Positions 60,379 through 64,000 of a stretch of 64,000 nucleotides of DNA are shown piece after piece. The position numbers were made by a program, and so were the translations under genes. Location of the stretch: contig JASPKZ010003441.1 of NCBI GenBank assembly GCA_030220185.1, positions 806,001 through 870,000 of the forward strand. The letters are read 5' to 3'. The notes beneath the pieces were generated by a model. It made no database searches. It saw nothing but the letters and a program-made list of their open reading frames with translations, and was not told the DNA's origin. Within the stretch, counting starts at the first letter, position 1, and every line of letters starts with the position of its first letter. The DNA is from Diploptera punctata. Taxonomy: Eukaryota; Arthropoda; Insecta; Blattodea; Blaberidae.

Positions 60379-60708
60379 CTATCTGTGGGTTTTTTGAAGA
60401 CTTTCTATTAAATCCTGAACCTTGCCACACAACTCATAATATTCATTTTCAAAATCCTCATGATCCCTTGCATGATCCTGACCTGGCTTTGAATCTACTT
60501 CAAGCTCTAAGAAATTCTTAACTGCCTCAAACTGTTCCCAAATATCTCCTAGTTTATTTTGTCTAGCTACTAATGTGTTTAGGGAAATGGTTTCACTATT
60601 AATATAATTTTCCAAATTAGTAAGGCTTCTTTTAAGAATGCCTCGCTTTTGGATAGCCTTTGTCTCACTTTCAAATGGCATTTTGATAAATAACCAATTA
60701 CCGAACAA
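60379..60708 (-). CDS. BEL gag N-terminus
   Basis: 109 codons with KRGILKRSLTNLENYI, LVARQNKLGDIWEQFEAVKN and HEDFENEYYELCGKV, characteristic of BEL/Pao gag starts. The first methionine gives MFGNWLFIK; an internal MPFESETKAI start is more usual. It ends early through a frameshift near 60395. Confidence 0.85.
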   Translation of the reverse strand: MFGNWLFIKMPFESETKAIQKRGILKRSLTNLENYINSETISLNTLVARQNKLGDIWEQFEAVKNFLELEVDSKPGQDHARDHEDFENEYYELCGKVQDLIESLQKTHR

Positions 60709-61238
60709 TATAACACAGCAAATATTTTATAAAATAATTAAAATATATATAAATCACACAAATAATATGGCAATTTGAAATATCATGTCAGTTCGACTCA
60801 ATACTAATTCTGATTCAATTAGTCAATATGTTCTCTAAATTTCAAGTTTAGGTTTATGGAATGAGGTGGGACATCAACTCTAAGATAGGAGATACAAGCA
60901 TGCAATAGTAACTTAGCTTTCAGGTCTCTACTGAGATTTCCAATCGACCAGACATCTGTGGTACTCTAGAATGTGCCACCACGCTACTAGAAGGTCACAA
61001 CACCGTTGATATCAAAGGATAGCTCACTCGAAGACAATTCACTATCAAAATGATATTTCCTTGCACTGGAACTAGACTTCTCGAAGCTCGAAGTTCTGCA
61101 AGGGGGTCGCGGTCCACTAGTTGATAACGGCAAACACCACGTGGTAACGCTTTCACTGTTCTTCGTTTAATATAGTTCTTCACGTAAGTAATACCTTGTG
61201 TGTCACAATATTACGACTTTTCACAAGGCGACTGTTAT

Positions 61239-61256
61239 ATCCGGCCCGGAGGACCA
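61239..61256 (-). promoter_or_regulatory. BEL primer-binding site (tRNA-Tyr type)
   Basis: Plus strand ATCCGGCCCGGAGGACCA equals a tRNA 3' end with CCA. It lies 6 bases inside the 5' LTR. The first 15 bases are identical to the 3' end of the tRNA-Tyr-like locus at 19782. Confidence 0.85.
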
Positions 61257-61262
61257 AAAATA

Positions 61263-61653
61263 TGTAGCAGAGGTAATATATACTTACTACACATACAGGT
61301 TAATTGTTCACGGAACTTTATTTCTAAACCTGTAAGTAGTTATAAAGTTTCTTCTCTCTGAAGTGGACTGTTATATTTAGGAGTTACTGTGACACAAAGG
61401 ATTAAACATATGAAAATAAGACTATATTTCAACTAGATTATATACATTAAGGTTACCACGTGCTCACGTCGTGTTCAGTTCTCTCACAACTCACTCACAC
61501 AGAGCGCACCACAAGACACGACTGCTCTCTACGAGCCACACACACACAAGAACGATACGTAGACAACGCTGTTCAATCCATGACAAGACTCAGGTTAGCC
61601 AACACTGACATATCTCGCTAACCACTCAAGGCAGCCAACCTGAGACGTCAACA
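61263..61653 (-). repeat. BEL 5' LTR
   Basis: 391 bases, TG...CA on the minus strand. Shares the whole LTR order with 56427-56867. Contains the element promoter, though no TATA box is evident. Confidence 0.9.
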
Positions 61654-61810
61654 CAATGGATGGGAGAAGAGCAAGAGGAAGAACAGCCAAGAGATGGATT
61701 GATAGTGGAGTGGATGCACATCCAATACGTCTTCCTCCGAGGAGTGATTTTGGAAATAAACAGGATGAAAATCCTACAAATTATGAATAGTTAGAAGAAG
61801 AAGATGAATG
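61654..61810 (+). mobile_element. Possible LINE C-terminus flanking the BEL
   Basis: Translation MDGRRARGRTAKRWIDSGVD resembles the basic RW end of LINE proteins, and a GAAGAAGAAGA tail follows near 61795. Weak. Confidence 0.4.
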
Positions 61811-62099
61811 TAGTGTAAGACTGGTGTCACATTTTGATGGTCTAATATATATATTAATTAATTTTCCAGTCCTATGTGGTGAAGCATTCTAATTCACTGC
61901 ATAAAACCTTATCTCATTAGCTGTTTTTCTTCTTTTATATTTTCACAGAGTTCATGCTTCACTGCCTTAAGCGAGAACAGCTTTGGCAGTGTGTTTTATA
62001 ATTTTATTCGTGTTTGTTTCTGTAATAATGGTGGTTTGAAAACTCTATTAATTATGTTCAGGATGGTAAATTTTGCTTAGAGGCATTTTTATTTGGGCT
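61811..62099. other. Nothing recognised
   Basis: AT-rich, no coding. Confidence 0.35.
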
Positions 62100-62285
62100 T
62101 AAGGATCTTTTACAAGCCTGAAAATCTTCAGACTCGGGGCCCACGGCTTAAAGTCCCTCCCGGAGGACTTGCTCCTTGGATTTTTCCATCCTAAAAAATT
62201 TCATCATCTCCAGCTGGGTTTGAACCTGTGACCCTCGGGACCAGAGGCAAGGTGCACAACCACTAGTTCATTGCGGCCGACTGAA
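62100..62285 (-). mobile_element. tRNA-derived SINE, family 2 copy B
   Basis: Minus orientation copy of 16070-16280: B box GGTTCAAACCC with AGCTGG change, ATCCAAGGAGCAAGTCCTCC, and CTGAAGATTTTCAGGCT. It is truncated at the 3' end of the element. Confidence 0.8.
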
Positions 62286-62384
62286 CATCATCAGTATTTT
62301 GATATTTTCTCCAATAAAAGTTACTTTGTAGCCAAGATGCTTAAAAGCATTTGTTGTTTCCAGAATTATTATTATAAATTAATT

Positions 62385-62535
62385 AACCCACTGGTACTAT
62401 TGAACCCAGAGCTGTCCATACATCCCTGACCTGAGTTAATGTTTTCCAATCATCCACTGTGTAATTAATGAAATCATGGTTAAATCCCTTCTCATTCTTG
62501 GCCTACAGACTAGTACTTCCTTCTGGTTTTTCTAC
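62385..62535 (-). mobile_element. RTE LINE, short degraded 3' fragment
   Basis: TTAACCCACTGGTACTATTG and CATACATCCCTGACCTGAGT align with the RTE 3' end; internal deletions. Confidence 0.75.
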
Positions 62536-62559
62536 AAGAGATTCCATTCATGTTACATG

Positions 62560-62566
<7 letters not shown>

Positions 62567-62605
<39 letters not shown>

Positions 62606-62612
62606 TAATATT
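62567..62612. repeat. (ATT)n microsatellite
   Basis: About 13 ATT units. Confidence 0.9.
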
Positions 62613-62704
62613 ATTTGTAATGAAATATGTATGTTAATTCTGAATTGAATTATATTTATGTCATTCTTTTAGGAATTAATACTATGGGGTATTATTTATT
62701 TAAG

Positions 62705-63190
62705 TCAAATTTTATCACCTCACCTCCTATTTTTCTTCTTCAGTTCTATCCTATCAGTATTTTCATGACCATTGTTTTGTCGTCTTGAGAAGCCATCTCC
62801 TGCCGCCTCTGTTTTTAGACTGAAGAACCTCAAAATTAAATAATTTTCTCCAGGAATTTCAAAATTCATTAATTTCTCCTTTCCATTTTTTTTAATGTAG
62901 ATTTTTTCCCCGAAACCATGTGTTCTTTGGGTTTTTCTATTTGTTTTAATAATCTAGCTTTTTTTTTTTTTTTGATAAGATCATTTTTTGACCATGCATG
63001 AACTGCTATTGCAGATTTTTCTACTTCCCCATTCTTGACATTCCTGAGATGTTCTTGCACACTGGTTTTCAAATTTGTCTTTGTTTTTCCTAAATAAACT
63101 TTCTCTCATTCTCCACATTTAATCTGATAAATCCCTGATTTGTTTTCTTCTTCTGTTTTCTCATTTTTGTTGGACCTAATTAGTCTAATG
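62705..63190 (-). mobile_element. Penelope-like element end (family A), left half of head-to-head pair
   Basis: Encodes KTSVQEHLRNVKNGEVEKSA and AIAVHAWSKNDLI on the minus strand, from a GIY-YIG nuclease. It terminates at the left with TCACCTCACCTCC. The ribozyme core is decayed (CTGATAGGATAGAAC...GAAG). Confidence 0.8.
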
Positions 63191-63214
63191 ATGCTGAAAA
63201 ATGACACCGAAACA

Positions 63215-63720
63215 CGACTTCAGCATCATTAGAATAATTAGATCCAATTTCCTCATGGAAATAGAAGGAGGAAATAAATCAGGGATTTATCAGATTAAAT
63301 GTGGAGAATGTGAGAAAGTCTACGTAGGGAAAACATAGAGAAATTTGAAAACCAGGGTGAAAGAACATCTCAGGATTGTTAAGAATGGGGAAGTAGAAAA
63401 ATCTGCAGTAGCAGCCCATACATTGTCAGAAAAGCATCTTATCGAAAGAAAGGCTAAATTATTACAACAATTAGAAAAATCCAAAGAATTTACGATTTGG
63501 GAAAAATCTACATTAAAAAATGGAATGGAGAAATTAATAAATTTTTTTATTCCCGGTTAAAATTATTTGTTTTCGAGGTACTTCAGTCTACAAACAGAAG
63601 GCTGCTCTTCAAGACAATGGTCATGAAAATACTGAGGATGGAACTATAGAAGAAGGTTCCGAAACTGATCTAAGAAGAAGAAGAATATGAGGTGAGGTGA
63701 TAAAATTTTACTTAAATATA
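63215..63720 (+). mobile_element. Penelope-like element end (family A), right half of head-to-head pair
   Basis: Plus strand GIYQIKCGECEKVYVGKT, stop, then NLKTRVKEHLRIVKNGEVEK and AVAAHTLSEKHLIE, IWEKSTLKNGMEKLINF. It ends ATATGAGGTGAGGTGATAAA. The centre between halves (63190-63215) also pairs (AATGATGCTGAA / TTCAGCATCATT). Confidence 0.82.
63625..63672 (+). ncRNA. Hammerhead-like core, PLE family A copy 3
   Basis: CTGAGGA (63632-63638), helix II GGAAC...GTTCC, GAAAC (63661-63665). Helix III (AC-TG-AT) and helix I are poor, so probably inactive. Confidence 0.55.
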
Positions 63721-63751
63721 TATTTATGCTGGTTGTTACAGTTTACCTTAG

Positions 63752-64000
63752 GTGCAATGGAGTATCAGAAGACACAGTTTGGCCATCATTCTTCTTGGAG
63801 AAACAATTCAAGTAGATACAAAAGGCAGAGCTCGTATAGCAGCGATAATAGTGACAGGTCTGCAGAACTTCCCTCATCTTTTCATGGACGAGGAAGTGGT
63901 AACTATGAGAAAATGACAAGGCAAGATTATGAAGCGCTTGAGGAGAAAATAACAGACTATTTTAGCAAGAAATTTTACTTTCAACCTCCCATGAAAAACT
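63752..64000 (+). CDS. Exon of an unidentified host gene, runs off right edge
   Basis: Acceptor TTACCTTAG ends at 63751. ATG at 63757 opens a frame with no stop to the end of the window (81 codons). The peptide starts MEYQKTQFGHHSSWRNNSSR, is rich in Ser, Arg, Tyr and Asn (KRQSSYSSDNSDRSAEL), and turns helical at MTRQDYEALEEKITDYFSKK. Base composition is distinctly less AT-rich than the surroundings. The disordered polar start suggests a regulatory or RNA-associated protein, but I do not recognise the family. It may be a first coding exon after a 5' UTR exon. Confidence 0.6.

Larger units (their letters stand above)
56427..61653 (-). mobile_element. BEL/Pao LTR retrotransposon lacking its RT core
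   Basis: 5-bp duplication CAATG (56422-56426 and 61654-61658), LTRs starting TG and ending CA, primer-binding site, gag, zinc knuckles, protease, integrase and C-terminal region in minus orientation, with the reverse transcriptase/RNase H core deleted. 5.2 kb instead of about 6-7 kb for intact elements. It cannot move by itself. Several frames are broken. Confidence 0.93.

Overview
The window is eukaryotic and almost certainly from an arthropod, most likely an insect. It is AT-rich, holds one clearly spliced host gene with kilobase-scale introns, and is otherwise packed with transposable elements. The mix of RTE LINEs with GTAA tails, several Penelope-like families, tRNA-headed SINEs and long foldback elements fits a large insect genome such as a cockroach. 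That placement is my impression and is not proven by the sequence. No bacterial operons, CRISPR arrays or rRNA genes were seen.

Host genes. A SMYD4-type protein (TPR + MYND zinc finger + SET) runs on the minus strand from the ATG at 24152 through four exons (24152-23637, 17063-16808, 9210-9089, 5701-5051). Splice phases match at every junction; the C-terminal exon or exons were not found. A second host exon with an open frame and unknown identity begins near 63752 on the plus strand and runs off the right edge.

Layout. 1-2450: Penelope-like (PLE) reverse transcriptase broken by two back-to-back PIF/Harbinger-like elements. 2509-3782: piggyBac-like element. 3.9-9.0 kb: SINEs, palindromic PLE ends carrying hammerhead ribozymes, and LINE fragments. 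9.25-12.1 kb: a LINE almost intact apart from one stop codon. 13-24 kb (SMYD4 introns): PLEs, RTE fragments, a foldback element split by an RTE, a tRNA-Tyr-like locus and a 165-bp tandem repeat. 25104-39700: a giant foldback element with about 1.2-kb arms, hit by two copies of a 2.44-kb element (8-bp target duplications), which were in turn hit by RTE, SINE-like and PLE insertions. 40.5-41.8 kb: a second, interleaved foldback. 42-56 kb: Tigger-like, RTE, PLE, SINE and LINE remnants. 56427-61653: a BEL/Pao LTR retrotransposon with target duplication, primer-binding site and LTRs but no reverse transcriptase core. 62-63.7 kb: SINE, RTE remnant and a head-to-head PLE.

How the parts connect. PLE copies from several families carry hammerhead-ribozyme cores at their 3' ends, often inside the last codons of the GIY-YIG ORF. 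LINE copies share a 3' stem-loop with a short SINE-like element, implying shared retrotransposition machinery. The BEL primer-binding site is the exact complement of the 3' end (plus CCA) of the tRNA-Tyr-like locus in this same window. Nested insertions give a readable order of events, including an empty-site comparison for a full-length RTE.
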